Notes: generated from the sequence alone by a model not told the origin. 64,000 nucleotides of DNA from Sphingobium sp. Leaf26 (GCF_001421665.1 NZ_LMKV01000001.1:479038-543037); one strand, 5' to 3'; shown: positions 7,082 through 15,103, numbered from the stretch's first letter. Translations and numbers: made by a program.

Positions 7082-7594
7082 ATGGAAACGTTCATCGGAA
7101 CGAAGCTGATCAAGGCCGTCGCCATGACGCGCCTCGCCTATAACGACTATCGCGGCTGGACGCTGCCTGCCGATGAGGACGGCAACGATCCGGGCTTCCT
7201 GGTCGAATACATCGACGGCGGCCGGTCCAACCATCCCGACCATGAAGGCTATATCAGCTGGTCGCCCGCCGACGTGTTCGAGAAATCGTACCGCCTGCAC
7301 GATCAGTTGACGTTCGGCGAGGCGCTCGAAGCCCTGAAAGCCGGCATGCGCATCGCCCGCGCCGGCTGGAACGGCAAGGATATGTGGGTCGCGCTGTCCG
7401 GGCCGTTGGAGGGGCGCACGATCGCCTTCGAGAATTTCTGGTCGAAGCCGTGCAGCGAGTTTGCCCGATACAATGGCGGCTCCGCAACCGTGTTGCCGTG
7501 CATCAACATGAAGACCGCCGACGGCAAAATCCTGATGGGTTGGCTCGCCAGCCAGACGGATATGCTCGCCGACGACTGGGTCATCATTCCCTGA
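7082..7594 (+). CDS. Tad2-like (DUF2829) protein with N-terminal extra domain
   Basis: About 170 residues. The second half matches DUF2829/Tad2: LTFGEALEALKAGMRIARAGWNGKDMW, then INMKTADGKILMGWLASQTDMLADDWVII. Tad2 proteins sequester the Thoeris signal (glycocyclic ADP-ribose type molecules). The first 75 residues (TKLIKAVAMTRLAYNDYRGW, EYIDGG, GYISWSP) form a separate domain often fused to DUF2829 in phages, of unknown role. The ATG at 7082 is preferred to 7073 because AAGG sits at usable spacing. It lies 11 bases after the Acb2/Tad1-like gene. Confidence 0.8.
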   Translation: METFIGTKLIKAVAMTRLAYNDYRGWTLPADEDGNDPGFLVEYIDGGRSNHPDHEGYISWSPADVFEKSYRLHDQLTFGEALEALKAGMRIARAGWNGKDMWVALSGPLEGRTIAFENFWSKPCSEFARYNGGSATVLPCINMKTADGKILMGWLASQTDMLADDWVIIP

Positions 7595-7604
7595 TCTGAC
7601 CGGA

Positions 7605-7624
7605 CCCCGGACCCATGTCCGGGG
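7605..7624 (+). terminator. Hairpin after the anti-defence pair
   Basis: CCCCGGAC (7605-7612), loop CCAT, GTCCGGGG (7617-7624): a perfect 8-base stem without a T-tract. It could slow transcription, protect the mRNA 3' end or separate expression of flanking early genes. Confidence 0.5.
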
Positions 7625-7687
7625 CGAGGCTGAGATCAGCGGGTGCCATATGACCATCGAACCGTCCTTCAATCAGGAGTGCGCCTC

Positions 7688-8134
7688 ATGTCGCGCATGA
7701 CGCCGCGCGCCCGGCTGGAAGCCCGCCTCGTCGCGGAGGGCAAGCTGTCCCCGCGCGATGTGAAACCGAGCGCACCGCTCAAGGGCAAGGACGCCCTGTT
7801 CGCGCTCGGCCGCCTGAAGACGGGCGAGAAGAACAAGACGGAGCAGCGCTTCGAGGACGAGGTGCTTCGCCCTGGCATGATGGCGGGGGATATCCTCTGG
7901 TACCGCTTCGAAGGCATCAAGCTGCGCATTGCTGATAACACGTTCCTCACCGTCGATTTCGCGGTGATGGGCGCCAACAGCATCATCACCATGATCGACG
8001 TCAAAGGCAGCGAAGCTGTCATCCAGGACGATGCCCGCGTGAAGATGAAGGTGGCGGCTGAAGCTTACCCGTTTCGTTTCCAGTTCGCTTTCCCTGGCCG
8101 CGCCGGCTGGACATATGAGGATGTCGGCCGGTGA
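7688..8134 (+). CDS. DUF1064-family nuclease-like protein
   Basis: 148 residues from an ATG with AGGAG upstream; an earlier in-frame ATG at 7643 lacks one. The core (NKTEQRFEDEVL, LRIADNTFLTVDFAVM, TMIDVKGSEAVIQDDARVKMK) fits DUF1064, a phage PD-(D/E)XK-fold family. The Glu, Asp and D-x-K triad suggests metal-dependent DNA cleavage. It sits beside the replication protein, so a recombination or junction-processing role is likely. The stop overlaps the next GTG start (GTGA). Confidence 0.75.
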   Translation: MSRMTPRARLEARLVAEGKLSPRDVKPSAPLKGKDALFALGRLKTGEKNKTEQRFEDEVLRPGMMAGDILWYRFEGIKLRIADNTFLTVDFAVMGANSIITMIDVKGSEAVIQDDARVKMKVAAEAYPFRFQFAFPGRAGWTYEDVGR

Positions 8135-9132
8135 GCTGGGACACTCAGGCATGGGCGGCGAAAGCCAAGCCCGGCGCTGCGTCGGAAAAGCTGGTGCTGC
8201 TGGGCCTTGCTGCCTGCTCCGATGCGAACCATTGCGCGCACCCGTCCGTCGACTGGTTGTGCGAGTTCAGCGACCTCAATCGCAAGACGGTCATCTCGGC
8301 AATCGGGCGGCTGGAGGAGAAGGACCTGATCCGCGACACCGGCCGCCGGGTAGGGCGAACAGGTCAGGTCAAGGTGTATCGGCTGGGCGCGGGCAAAGCC
8401 GCCGATCCGTTTTCTAACAGTCCCGTAATTGGAACAGTTCCAGAAAAGGAACAGTACCAAAAGCGGAACAGTACCGGTTTTTCCTCCGAACAGTCCCAAA
8501 AACGGGACACGGAACCTTTAAGGGAACCTATTAACCCCCCTAGCCCCCCGGTGGGGGGTGATGCTGGGCCTGAAAAGCGAAACAGGGGTAGTAGGATCGC
8601 CGAGGACTGGACGGCGCCAGCCGTTGCCGACCTGCCGCCGGCTGCGCTGGCCAAGGCGCGCCAGTGGCCAGCCGGGGCGTACGAGGCCGAGGCGGAAGCA
8701 TTTCGCAATTTCTGGCTGGGCGAGAGCCGTGCCGGTGCGCGCAAGGTCGACTGGACGCGGACATGGTGCAACCGGATCAACGAGATTGCCGGCCGTGTGC
8801 TGCGCGATGCCAAGGCCGGTGTCCGCCATACCCCACCCGCCGCCTCCGGCCCGGTCCAGCCAGCCAAGGCCCACGACACCAGCCGCGAGAACGCAGCGGC
8901 GGCGAAGATCCGCGCGCAGGTCACAGTCAAGCTGGGTGAGCAGGTTTACGCGCAGTGGGTCGGACCCTGTCGCCTCGATGTCGTCGCCGACACGCTCACC
9001 GTCGTCGCGGTCAGCGGCTTTGCCAGCAACTATCTGCGCGGCAATTTCGCCAATGAGATTGGGCAAGCGATGCACGCGGTGCTGGGGCCTGATGCAGACC
9101 TGCGATTTGCGCACGAGAAACCACCAGCATGA
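8131..9132 (+). CDS. Phage replication protein (helix-turn-helix plus DnaA-N-like domain)
   Basis: 333 residues, GTG start overlapping the previous stop. Residues 1-90 are a winged helix (LVLLGLAACSDANH, CEFSDLNRKTVISAIGRLEEKDLI) like phage replication initiators. The middle is low-complexity and polar. The C-terminal 85 residues (KLGEQVYAQWVGPCRLDVVADTLTVVAVSGFASNYLRGNF) resemble the N-terminal domain of DnaA, which recruits helicase. It therefore probably binds the phage origin and loads the host helicase. The assignment rests on these patterns and on position before the regulator and terminase genes. Confidence 0.7.
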   Translation: MSWDTQAWAAKAKPGAASEKLVLLGLAACSDANHCAHPSVDWLCEFSDLNRKTVISAIGRLEEKDLIRDTGRRVGRTGQVKVYRLGAGKAADPFSNSPVIGTVPEKEQYQKRNSTGFSSEQSQKRDTEPLREPINPPSPPVGGDAGPEKRNRGSRIAEDWTAPAVADLPPAALAKARQWPAGAYEAEAEAFRNFWLGESRAGARKVDWTRTWCNRINEIAGRVLRDAKAGVRHTPPAASGPVQPAKAHDTSRENAAAAKIRAQVTVKLGEQVYAQWVGPCRLDVVADTLTVVAVSGFASNYLRGNFANEIGQAMHAVLGPDADLRFAHEKPPA

Positions 9133-9599
9133 GGACGGAAGCGGGGGATATGATCAGAGAGCCGATACCGGGGCGGGTACTGAACATGCGCGAGGCGAAG
9201 CTATTGGCGATCATCCGCGAATGCACGGACGCGGCCTTGCCCATACCAACCATCGACGACATCGCCGAGCAGCTGGACGTCGCCAATGGCGGCACGGTGC
9301 CGGAGATGTTCCGTCGCCTGGCTGACATGGGCCTGATCATCAATGAGCCGTTCCAGCGCGGGCGCCGCGTGTGTCTGATCGAGACCGGCAAATGGTCGGC
9401 GCTGCCGCTCAACACCGCCCCGCACTGGCGCAACCGGCCCAAGAACGTCCCCTCGCCCGCCCCGGCCGCCATCCGCACGCGCCGACCTGACATCGCCGCC
9501 GAGATATTCACCGAGGCCGCGCGCCTGGGGAAGCCGGCCGTGGAATATCTGGCGGACCTCGTGTTCTTGGGCTGGGAGGTCGAGAAGAGCCGTGGCTAA
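9129..9599 (+). CDS. Winged-helix phage regulator, 156 aa
   Basis: Residues about 20-90 form a winged helix (REAKLLAIIRECTDAALPIPTIDDIAEQL, VPEMFRRLADMGLI) similar to helix-turn-helix proteins placed between replication and packaging genes. The tail is basic and Pro-rich (RNRPKNVPSPAPAAIRTRRPD). ATGA overlap with the replication gene and 8-base overlap with the next. A role in switching to late transcription is possible, since late promoter-like repeats lie downstream; this is inference. Confidence 0.65.
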   Translation: MRTEAGDMIREPIPGRVLNMREAKLLAIIRECTDAALPIPTIDDIAEQLDVANGGTVPEMFRRLADMGLIINEPFQRGRRVCLIETGKWSALPLNTAPHWRNRPKNVPSPAPAAIRTRRPDIAAEIFTEAARLGKPAVEYLADLVFLGWEVEKSRG

Positions 9600-10236
9600 A
9601 GCCCCGACCTTGACGCGACCTATGCCGCCCGTCGATCTGGTGGATTTGAGCGCGCTCGTCATGCCCGACCGCTTCATCCCCGCGCCCGAGGTGGCGGAAT
9701 GGATCGAAAACGCCTTCCTCTACGACGACGCGCCGCTCCACAATCCCGACCATCGCCACCTGATGGACGCGCATATCGGCGTGCTCTGGACTAACTGCCA
9801 CAACACACGGAACATGCGCGTGGTGCTGGGCCAGGCCGAGCTCATGCCTCCCATGGCGATGGGAAAATGGGCACGCGCACGCGCCTGCCAACAGATAGAG
9901 GAATGGTTCGAGAGCATGCCGGACTTCCTCATCACCCTGTCAGCGCCGGCCGCCGCCGGCATGGATGACGCCTCCTTCTGTGCGCTGGTCGAGCACGAGC
10001 TCTATCACTGTGCGCAGAATGAGGATGAGTACGGCATGCCCAAATTCAAGCAGGATGGCTCGCCCTCCTTCGGCATCCGTGGCCATGACGTCGAGGAGTT
10101 CGTCGGCGTGGTGGCGCGCTATGGTGCTGGCGCCGCCGGTGTCACCGCCATGGTCGATGCAGCCCAGCGCGCGCCCCTCGTCGGCGCCGCCTCCATTGCC
10201 GGCGTGTGCGGCACCTGCCTGCGCCTGGCCGCTTGA
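9592..10236 (+). CDS. Putative phage metallopeptidase
   Basis: 214 residues, GTG start. The zinc-binding motif is in CALVEHELYHCAQNEDEYG, an HExxH with a downstream Glu, as in the phage putative metallopeptidase domain family. The N-terminal part contains ADxx-like segments (MDAHIGVLWTNCHNTRNMRVVLGQAE) and the C-terminus is Ala/Gly-rich with paired cysteines. Substrate unknown. Such proteins often lie just before terminase genes, as here. Confidence 0.7.
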   Translation: MAKAPTLTRPMPPVDLVDLSALVMPDRFIPAPEVAEWIENAFLYDDAPLHNPDHRHLMDAHIGVLWTNCHNTRNMRVVLGQAELMPPMAMGKWARARACQQIEEWFESMPDFLITLSAPAAAGMDDASFCALVEHELYHCAQNEDEYGMPKFKQDGSPSFGIRGHDVEEFVGVVARYGAGAAGVTAMVDAAQRAPLVGAASIAGVCGTCLRLAA

Positions 10237-10245
10237 TAGGTCTAG

Positions 10246-10758
10246 ATGATGGCGCGCGCAGGCGGACCTATCCCCGAACCGGCAAAAGTGGCGATAATAC
10301 AGGCGCTCGCGTGCTTCGACACGCCCTCTACGGTGGCTGCGACCATCAAGACAGATTTCGGCCTCACTATCAGCCTTCAGGCGATCGAATCGCACGACCC
10401 GACCAAGCGCGCCGGGCGGCGCCTCGCCAAACGCTGGCGCGAGCTGTTCGAGGAAACGCGGGCCAAGTTTAAAGAGGACACCAGCTCCATCGCGATCTCG
10501 CACCGCGCCACGCGCCTGCGCGCGCTCGATCGCATGGCAGCGGCCGCCGAGAAGCGTGGCAACCTGGTGCTGGCGGCAAAGCTCATCGAACAGGCGGCGC
10601 GCGAGGTAGGCGGCAGCTTCACCAACAAGGTCGACGTGTCCAACACCGACGGGAGCCTGCGCGAGAATAATATGGACGAGGTCGCCCGCGCCGCCCGGCT
10701 GGCCGCGCTCGCTGCCGCCTTCAACAAGGCGCAGGGCGGTGATGATGCTGCCGATTGA
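10246..10758 (+). CDS. Terminase small subunit-like protein (DUF2280)
   Basis: 170 residues. The N-terminal helix-turn-helix region (EPAKVAIIQALACFDTPSTVAATIKTDFGLTISLQAIESHDP) fits DUF2280, a family found upstream of large terminase genes. It is followed by a long helical region (ATRLRALDRMAAAAEKRGNLVLAAKLIEQAAREVGG). It should bind the packaging site and stimulate the large subunit. It overlaps the large terminase start by about 17 bases. Confidence 0.75.
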   Translation: MMARAGGPIPEPAKVAIIQALACFDTPSTVAATIKTDFGLTISLQAIESHDPTKRAGRRLAKRWRELFEETRAKFKEDTSSIAISHRATRLRALDRMAAAAEKRGNLVLAAKLIEQAAREVGGSFTNKVDVSNTDGSLRENNMDEVARAARLAALAAAFNKAQGGDDAAD

Positions 10759-12346
10759 TCCGGCCTATTGGGATGCGTTCTGGGAAGCGGCAACACCGGA
10801 ACAGCGCGACGAGCTGATGTGGCTGCTCGATCAGGATCTGGCCAAGCATATCTGGCGTGCTCAGGTGGGCCGGCAGAGTGAGGCGGCGGACAGCCTCGCC
10901 TTCATCATAGGATATGGCGGGTCGGCAGGTGGCGGTAAGTCCGACCTCATCGCGGGCCTCTCGCTTACCGAGCATCAGCGCACCTGCATCTTTCGCCGTG
11001 AGAAGGCGCAGACGGAAGGCATCGTCCAGCGCATGACCGAGATCCTCGGCAACACGAACGGCTATAGCAGCCAGAAATCCATATGGCGCACAACCACCGG
11101 TGACGTTGCCCGCCTCATCGAATTCGGCGGCCTGGACAATCCGACCGACCACCAGAAATGGCAGGGCCGTGCGCACGACCTGAAGGCCTATGATGAGGTG
11201 ACCGAAATGCGCGAGGCGCAGGTGCGCTTTACGCAGGGCTGGACACGGTCGAGCGATCCCAAGCAGCGGTGCCGCGTCCTCAAGACGTTCAACCCGCCGA
11301 CGACGGCGGAGGGGCGCTGGGTGATTGCCTATTTCGCGGCATGGCTGGACAAGAACCACCCGAACCCCGCCAAGCCCGGCGAGCTGCGCTACTACAGTAC
11401 GATCAACGGCAAGGACTTCGAATGTCCCAATGCCGAGCCCTTCGTCATGTTCAAGGGCGAGCCGCTCTATGATTTCGATCCGACCGATTTTCGGCCGGAG
11501 AAGATCATCAGGCCCAAGTCCCGCACCTTCGTGCCCAGTCGCGTGACGGACAATTATTTCTATGTCCGGTCCGGCTATATCGAAACGCTGCAATCGCTGC
11601 CGGAGCCTCTGCGCTCACAGATGTTGAGCGGCGACTTCAACGCCGGCGTCCAGGACGATCCGTGGCAGGTTATCCCGTCGGCATGGGTGGAGACGGCCAT
11701 GGCGCGGTGGAAGCCGCGCGAGGTCAAGGGCGAGATGGACAGCATCGGCTCCGACGTCGCGGCCGGCGGCGATGACAAAATGACGATCTACTGCCGGCAT
11801 GGGCTATGGTTCGACAAGCCCATCCGCATCCCTGGGCGCGAGATTCCGCAGGAGCGCGCGGGCCCGATCGCGGCCGGCCACATCATCATGAACCGCAAGG
11901 ATCGTGCGCCCGTCCATGTCGACGTGATCGGCTGGGGCCTGTCCTGCTGCAACTTCCTGACCGCCAACGACGTCCAGACGATCCCCGTCAACTTCGCCAA
12001 GGGATCGAGCGGCAAGACGCGCGACGGCAACCTGTCCTTCTTCAACCTGCGTGCGGAAGTGATATGGCGGATGCGCGAGGCGCTTGATCCGGAAAGCCCG
12101 GACGGCCCTGTATCGTTGCCCAATGATCCCCTGCTCAAGGCAGACCTGTGCTCCTATCGCTGGGAGTTGCGGCCGGGCGGCATCTTCATCCAGCCCAAGG
12201 ACGAACAGAAGAAGCTGCTCGGCCGGTCGCCTGACGATGGTGATGGCTGCTGCATGGCGAACATCACGACCATGAAGCAGGAGACAATGTCCCAGCTGAT
12301 GAACAGCGCGCGGCCTCTCGATCGCTATAAGGAGTTGGACCTGTGA
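10742..12346 (+). CDS. Terminase large subunit
   Basis: About 534 residues. The ATPase domain shows Walker A in GYGGSAGGGKSDLIAGLS and a Walker B-like LKAYDEVTEM. The C-terminal nuclease domain includes DSIGSDVAAGGDDKMTIYC with candidate metal-binding acids, and PVHVDVIGWG. It cuts concatemeric DNA and pumps it into the capsid through the portal. The start is ambiguous between a GTG at 10739 and ATGs at 10742 and 10745; I took the first ATG. The stop overlaps the next GTG. Confidence 0.9.
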   Translation: MMLPIDPAYWDAFWEAATPEQRDELMWLLDQDLAKHIWRAQVGRQSEAADSLAFIIGYGGSAGGGKSDLIAGLSLTEHQRTCIFRREKAQTEGIVQRMTEILGNTNGYSSQKSIWRTTTGDVARLIEFGGLDNPTDHQKWQGRAHDLKAYDEVTEMREAQVRFTQGWTRSSDPKQRCRVLKTFNPPTTAEGRWVIAYFAAWLDKNHPNPAKPGELRYYSTINGKDFECPNAEPFVMFKGEPLYDFDPTDFRPEKIIRPKSRTFVPSRVTDNYFYVRSGYIETLQSLPEPLRSQMLSGDFNAGVQDDPWQVIPSAWVETAMARWKPREVKGEMDSIGSDVAAGGDDKMTIYCRHGLWFDKPIRIPGREIPQERAGPIAAGHIIMNRKDRAPVHVDVIGWGLSCCNFLTANDVQTIPVNFAKGSSGKTRDGNLSFFNLRAEVIWRMREALDPESPDGPVSLPNDPLLKADLCSYRWELRPGGIFIQPKDEQKKLLGRSPDDGDGCCMANITTMKQETMSQLMNSARPLDRYKELDL

Positions 12347-12525
12347 CCGAAGACGAAGAATTCCAGATGTACCTGCGGGCCATCACGAAGCCGGACACGG
12401 ATAGTGATTTCGTGCGGCGCAACTACGGGGTGCTCAAGGCTGCCTATCTGCGCAATGGCGTGGTAAAGCTGCCGGAGGTCGAGGCCAAGCTGGTGCAGAC
12501 GGACCGGTATGCCGATCTCGATTAG
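12343..12525 (+). CDS. Hypothetical small protein, 60 aa
   Basis: GTG start overlapping the terminase stop (GTGA). Acidic and helical (TEDEEFQMYLRAITKPDTDSDFVRRNYG). No domain recognised. Last gene before the first late promoter-like repeat. Confidence 0.6.
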   Translation: MTEDEEFQMYLRAITKPDTDSDFVRRNYGVLKAAYLRNGVVKLPEVEAKLVQTDRYADLD

Positions 12526-12529
12526 CACC

Positions 12530-12559
12530 GTCGATTCAAGCGCAGCGTCATAACCCCTA
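12530..12559 (+). promoter_or_regulatory. Late promoter-like repeat 1
   Basis: GTCGATTCAA at 12530-12539, then 15 bases, then CCCTA ending at 12559. First of seven copies. It stands directly upstream of a small gene that has its own terminator, which supports a promoter function. Confidence 0.65.
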
Positions 12560-12606
12560 GCCCGTCTCCACCGTGATCGATCATCATCCCGGATAAGGAG
12601 AACCCG

Positions 12607-12819
12607 ATGAAGCGCTTCTTCACCCTCTTCGCCCTACTCGCCGTGGCCACTTGCGCCGGCGTCATGTCGTTCGCCACCAGTGCCGTCGCCGCAGTCGATC
12701 GAGCGATGGACTTCGCCTACAATCTGTTGCCCGACATGCTGAGCGCGAAGGCTCCGTTCATCATCGACAATGGCCACCCGCGTTCGCCGCTGGCATCGAT
12801 GCGTGCCGGCCTGGCCTGA
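12607..12819 (+). CDS. Small exported protein, likely moron, 70 aa
   Basis: Has a signal peptide: basic start MKRFF, hydrophobic LFALLAVATCAGVMSFATSAVAA, with likely cleavage after AVA near residue 29. The mature part is only about 40 residues (VDRAMDFAYNLLPDMLSAKAPF...). AAGGAG precedes the ATG. It lies between terminase and portal, with a promoter-like repeat upstream (12530) and a strong terminator downstream (12844), so it is an independent transcription unit. Periplasmic or membrane-associated; superinfection exclusion or lysogenic conversion is a guess from architecture. Confidence 0.65.
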   Translation: MKRFFTLFALLAVATCAGVMSFATSAVAAVDRAMDFAYNLLPDMLSAKAPFIIDNGHPRSPLASMRAGLA

Positions 12820-12843
12820 CGCCAGACTGGTAGAGTTTATGAG

Positions 12844-12870
12844 GGGCGGTCAGCGATGGCCGCCCTTTTT
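12844..12870 (+). terminator. Rho-independent terminator after the moron
   Basis: GGGCGGTC (12844-12851), loop AGCGAT, GGCCGCCC (12858-12865) and a run of five T (12866-12870). The stem has one G-T pair. The next promoter-like repeat starts 12 bases later. Confidence 0.85.
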
Positions 12871-12881
12871 CGTTGCGGCCC

Positions 12882-12911
12882 GTCGATTCAACCCAATAGC
12901 CCCCGGCCATA
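12882..12911 (+). promoter_or_regulatory. Late promoter-like repeat 2
   Basis: GTCGATTCAA at 12882-12891, 15 bases, then CCATA (12907-12911). It lies just after a terminator and before the 12943 gene and the portal gene, and would restart transcription for the head module. Confidence 0.7.
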
Positions 12912-12942
12912 TCCGTCTTCCCGCACCCACGGGAGACAGGCC

Positions 12943-13140
12943 ATTTGCACCCCATCGACACCAGACGTCCCGACCGTCCCCGAGCGCCAGGCGGTGAAGC
13001 TGCCCGACGAGGGTGCCGACGTCTCCTCTGATCGCGATGCACGCCGCCGGCGCCGCGCGATGTTGTCGGGCCTGATCACCAGCCCGTCGGGGGCGACCGG
13101 CACCGCCAACACCTCGGCCGCGTCCAACACGCTCGGCTGA
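12943..13140 (+). CDS. Small head-module protein with probable ATT start, 65 aa
   Basis: The reading frame directly before the portal gene. The upstream in-frame ATG (12856) would place the promoter-like repeat inside the gene and has no good ribosome binding site. The codon ATT at 12943 follows GGGAG by seven bases and would give a product beginning MCTPSTPDVPTVP, like small phage proteins that begin MC with Ser/Pro next. The tail is RRRRRAMLSGLITSPSG and ends NTLG. It overlaps the portal start (TGATG). The role is unknown; the ATT start is an inference. Confidence 0.6.
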   Translation: MCTPSTPDVPTVPERQAVKLPDEGADVSSDRDARRRRRAMLSGLITSPSGATGTANTSAASNTLG

Positions 13141-14792
13141 TGGCCTCCATCCGCCAGAACTGCGAGACGCGCCTCACGGGGATGAAGTCCATCCGTTCCG
13201 ACTATGAAGCGGAGTGGAAGGAGATCGCGCGCTTCTGCCAGCCCGCCCGCTCGCGCTTCATGAACGCGGACACCAACAAGACGGCCCGCCGCGCACGCAA
13301 CGCCAAGCTGTACGACGAATATGCGATCGGCAGCTATCGCACTCTGGCCAATGGCATGACGTCCGGCCTGTCGTCGCCCTCGCGGCCCTGGAAGAAGCTC
13401 TCCACCTTTGACGATGCGCTGATGGACGAGCCGGAGGTGCGCTTCTGGCTGTCCGAGGTGGACCGGCGCATGGACGCCTTCTTCGCCAAGACGAACTTCT
13501 ACGGGGCGGCCAAGACGGGCTATCACGAGCTGGGCCTGTTCGGCACCGAGGCCTGCGTCATGACCGAGCATGCGCAGCTCGGCATGGTCTGCCACCCGCT
13601 CACGGCCGGCGAATATTGGATCTCCATGTCGGACGCGATGGTGCCCGACACATTGTATCGCCGCTGCCCGATGACGGCGCGCCAGGCGGTGCAGTCGTTC
13701 GGCAACTCGGTCAGCCAGGTCGTGCGCAACGCCTATGACCGGTCGGACAAGGAATATCTGGTCGATGTGTTCCAGGCGATCGAGCCCAACCCCGACTGGC
13801 AACCCGGCAATCCCTTCTCGCGCCGGTTCCGCTCGGTCTATTGGGACGAGAAGGATCAGGCCGACACGGTGCTGCGCGTCTCGGGCTATCACGACCAGCC
13901 ATTCTGGGCGCCTCGCTGGGATCTGACCGGCTCCGATTGCTACGGCTACAGCCCTGCCATGGAGGGCCTCGCCTCCATCCGCGAACTGCAAATGCAGAAC
14001 AAGCGGGAGAATGAGGCGATCGACGCGATCGTGAAGCCGGAGAAGGTCACCAAGCCCGGCCTGAAGCTCACCGGCCAGCCCGGCAATATCGTGTCCGCCG
14101 CCGACGTCGACAAGGACTCGGTGATGGTGCCGTACCAGATGCCATGGCAGGCGCTGGAGCAGATCGCGAACAAGATCGGCCGCCTCTATCAGAAGATCGA
14201 CGCCACCTCCTACGCCGACCTGTTCATGGCGATCACGAACATGCAGGGCATCCAGCCCCGCAATATCGAGGAGATCGCGGCCCGCAACGAGGAGAAGCTG
14301 ACCCAGCTCGGCCCGACCATCGAGCGCGTGAACAACGAGAAGCTGGCCGTCGCCATTGATCGCGTGTTCGGCATCATGAGCCGCGGCAACCTGCTCCCGC
14401 CGGTGCCCCAATCCATGATGGGCGAGAGCGAAATCAAGGTCGAGTTCGTCTCGATCCTCACCCAGATGCAGCGCATGGTCGGCCTGGGACAGATCGAGCG
14501 CACCGCGTCCTTCGTCGGCAACCTTGCCGGCGTGTTCCCGGAGGCGGCCGACAAGCTCAACACCGACGAGATGATCGACGAATATGCCGATCGTGCCGGC
14601 ACGCCGCCCAAGCTGATCCGCACAAACGAGGAAGTGCTGAAGCTGCGCCAGACGCGGGCACAGCAGCAGAACCAGCAGCGCATGGCGGAGATGATGCCGG
14701 CCGTTCAGCAAGGCGCGGACACGGCCCGCCTGCTCTCCGAAACCGATGTCAACGGCCAGCCGATGCTCGACACGCTGCTGGGTGCGGGATGA
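13140..14792 (+). CDS. Portal protein (head-to-tail connector)
   Basis: 550 residues, matching the podovirus head-to-tail connecting protein family: N-terminal helices (SIRSDYEAEWKEIARFCQP), LYDEYAIGSYRTLANGMTSGLSSPSRPWKKL, a wing region with GLFGTEACVM, and a long C-terminal helical barrel (QQQNQQRMAEMMPAVQQ). It forms the dodecameric ring through which DNA enters and leaves. Start and stop overlap both neighbours by a few bases. Confidence 0.92.
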   Translation: MASIRQNCETRLTGMKSIRSDYEAEWKEIARFCQPARSRFMNADTNKTARRARNAKLYDEYAIGSYRTLANGMTSGLSSPSRPWKKLSTFDDALMDEPEVRFWLSEVDRRMDAFFAKTNFYGAAKTGYHELGLFGTEACVMTEHAQLGMVCHPLTAGEYWISMSDAMVPDTLYRRCPMTARQAVQSFGNSVSQVVRNAYDRSDKEYLVDVFQAIEPNPDWQPGNPFSRRFRSVYWDEKDQADTVLRVSGYHDQPFWAPRWDLTGSDCYGYSPAMEGLASIRELQMQNKRENEAIDAIVKPEKVTKPGLKLTGQPGNIVSAADVDKDSVMVPYQMPWQALEQIANKIGRLYQKIDATSYADLFMAITNMQGIQPRNIEEIAARNEEKLTQLGPTIERVNNEKLAVAIDRVFGIMSRGNLLPPVPQSMMGESEIKVEFVSILTQMQRMVGLGQIERTASFVGNLAGVFPEAADKLNTDEMIDEYADRAGTPPKLIRTNEEVLKLRQTRAQQQNQQRMAEMMPAVQQGADTARLLSETDVNGQPMLDTLLGAG

Positions 14793-15103
14793 CCGAGCAG
14801 GACAAGGACATGGCCGCCCTGATGGCGATGCCGGCCTTCCGTCGCTTTTTGTGGCGGTCGATTCAATCGAGCGGAATTCTCGGCCAGGGAACGAACGGGG
14901 CTGATGGCCGCGATCTCTCATTTGCAGAGGGGCGGCGCAGTCAAATGCTTGCGATCCTTGCGGACTGCGATGTCGGCCAGCCCGTCGAGCTGCGCCACCC
15001 TCATCACATCATGACCCTCATCGCCGTGATGCGCGAGGAAGCCAATCCAGCCCCAAAGGAGAAGAAGAGTGCGACTGGTCGGTATGACGAACTTCCGGAA
15101 TAG
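14789..15103 (+). CDS. Bbp19-like phage protein, 104 aa
   Basis: ATGA overlap with the portal gene. Contains AFRRFLWRSIQSSGILGQGTNGADGRDLSFAEGRRSQMLAILADCDVGQP, a pattern I recall for Bbp19-family proteins next to portal genes in BPP-1-like phages. Function unknown; a minor head or assembly factor by position. The gene contains promoter-like repeat 3. Confidence 0.7.
   Translation: MTEQDKDMAALMAMPAFRRFLWRSIQSSGILGQGTNGADGRDLSFAEGRRSQMLAILADCDVGQPVELRHPHHIMTLIAVMREEANPAPKEKKSATGRYDELPE
14857..14886 (+). promoter_or_regulatory. Late promoter-like repeat 3 (inside Bbp19-like gene)
   Basis: GTCGATTCAA at 14857-14866; the downstream element is poor (GGCCA instead of CCATA). The site also forms the odd palindrome TCGATTCAATCGA. 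If active it would serve the scaffold and capsid genes. Confidence 0.45.

Noticed and set aside
12856..12942. ATG-initiated extension of the gene before the portal
   Set aside because: It would run through a terminator T-tract and the second late promoter-like repeat; the ATT at 12943 with a good ribosome binding site fits better.
12888..14921. Long minus-strand open frame opposite the portal gene (677 codons)
   Set aside because: It is the antisense shadow of a clearly recognised portal gene in high-GC DNA; the composition is low-complexity Arg/His/Gly without domains. The same applies to the long frames opposite 19,757-22,048, 27,979-29,877, 31,796-34,342 and 34,411-36,951.
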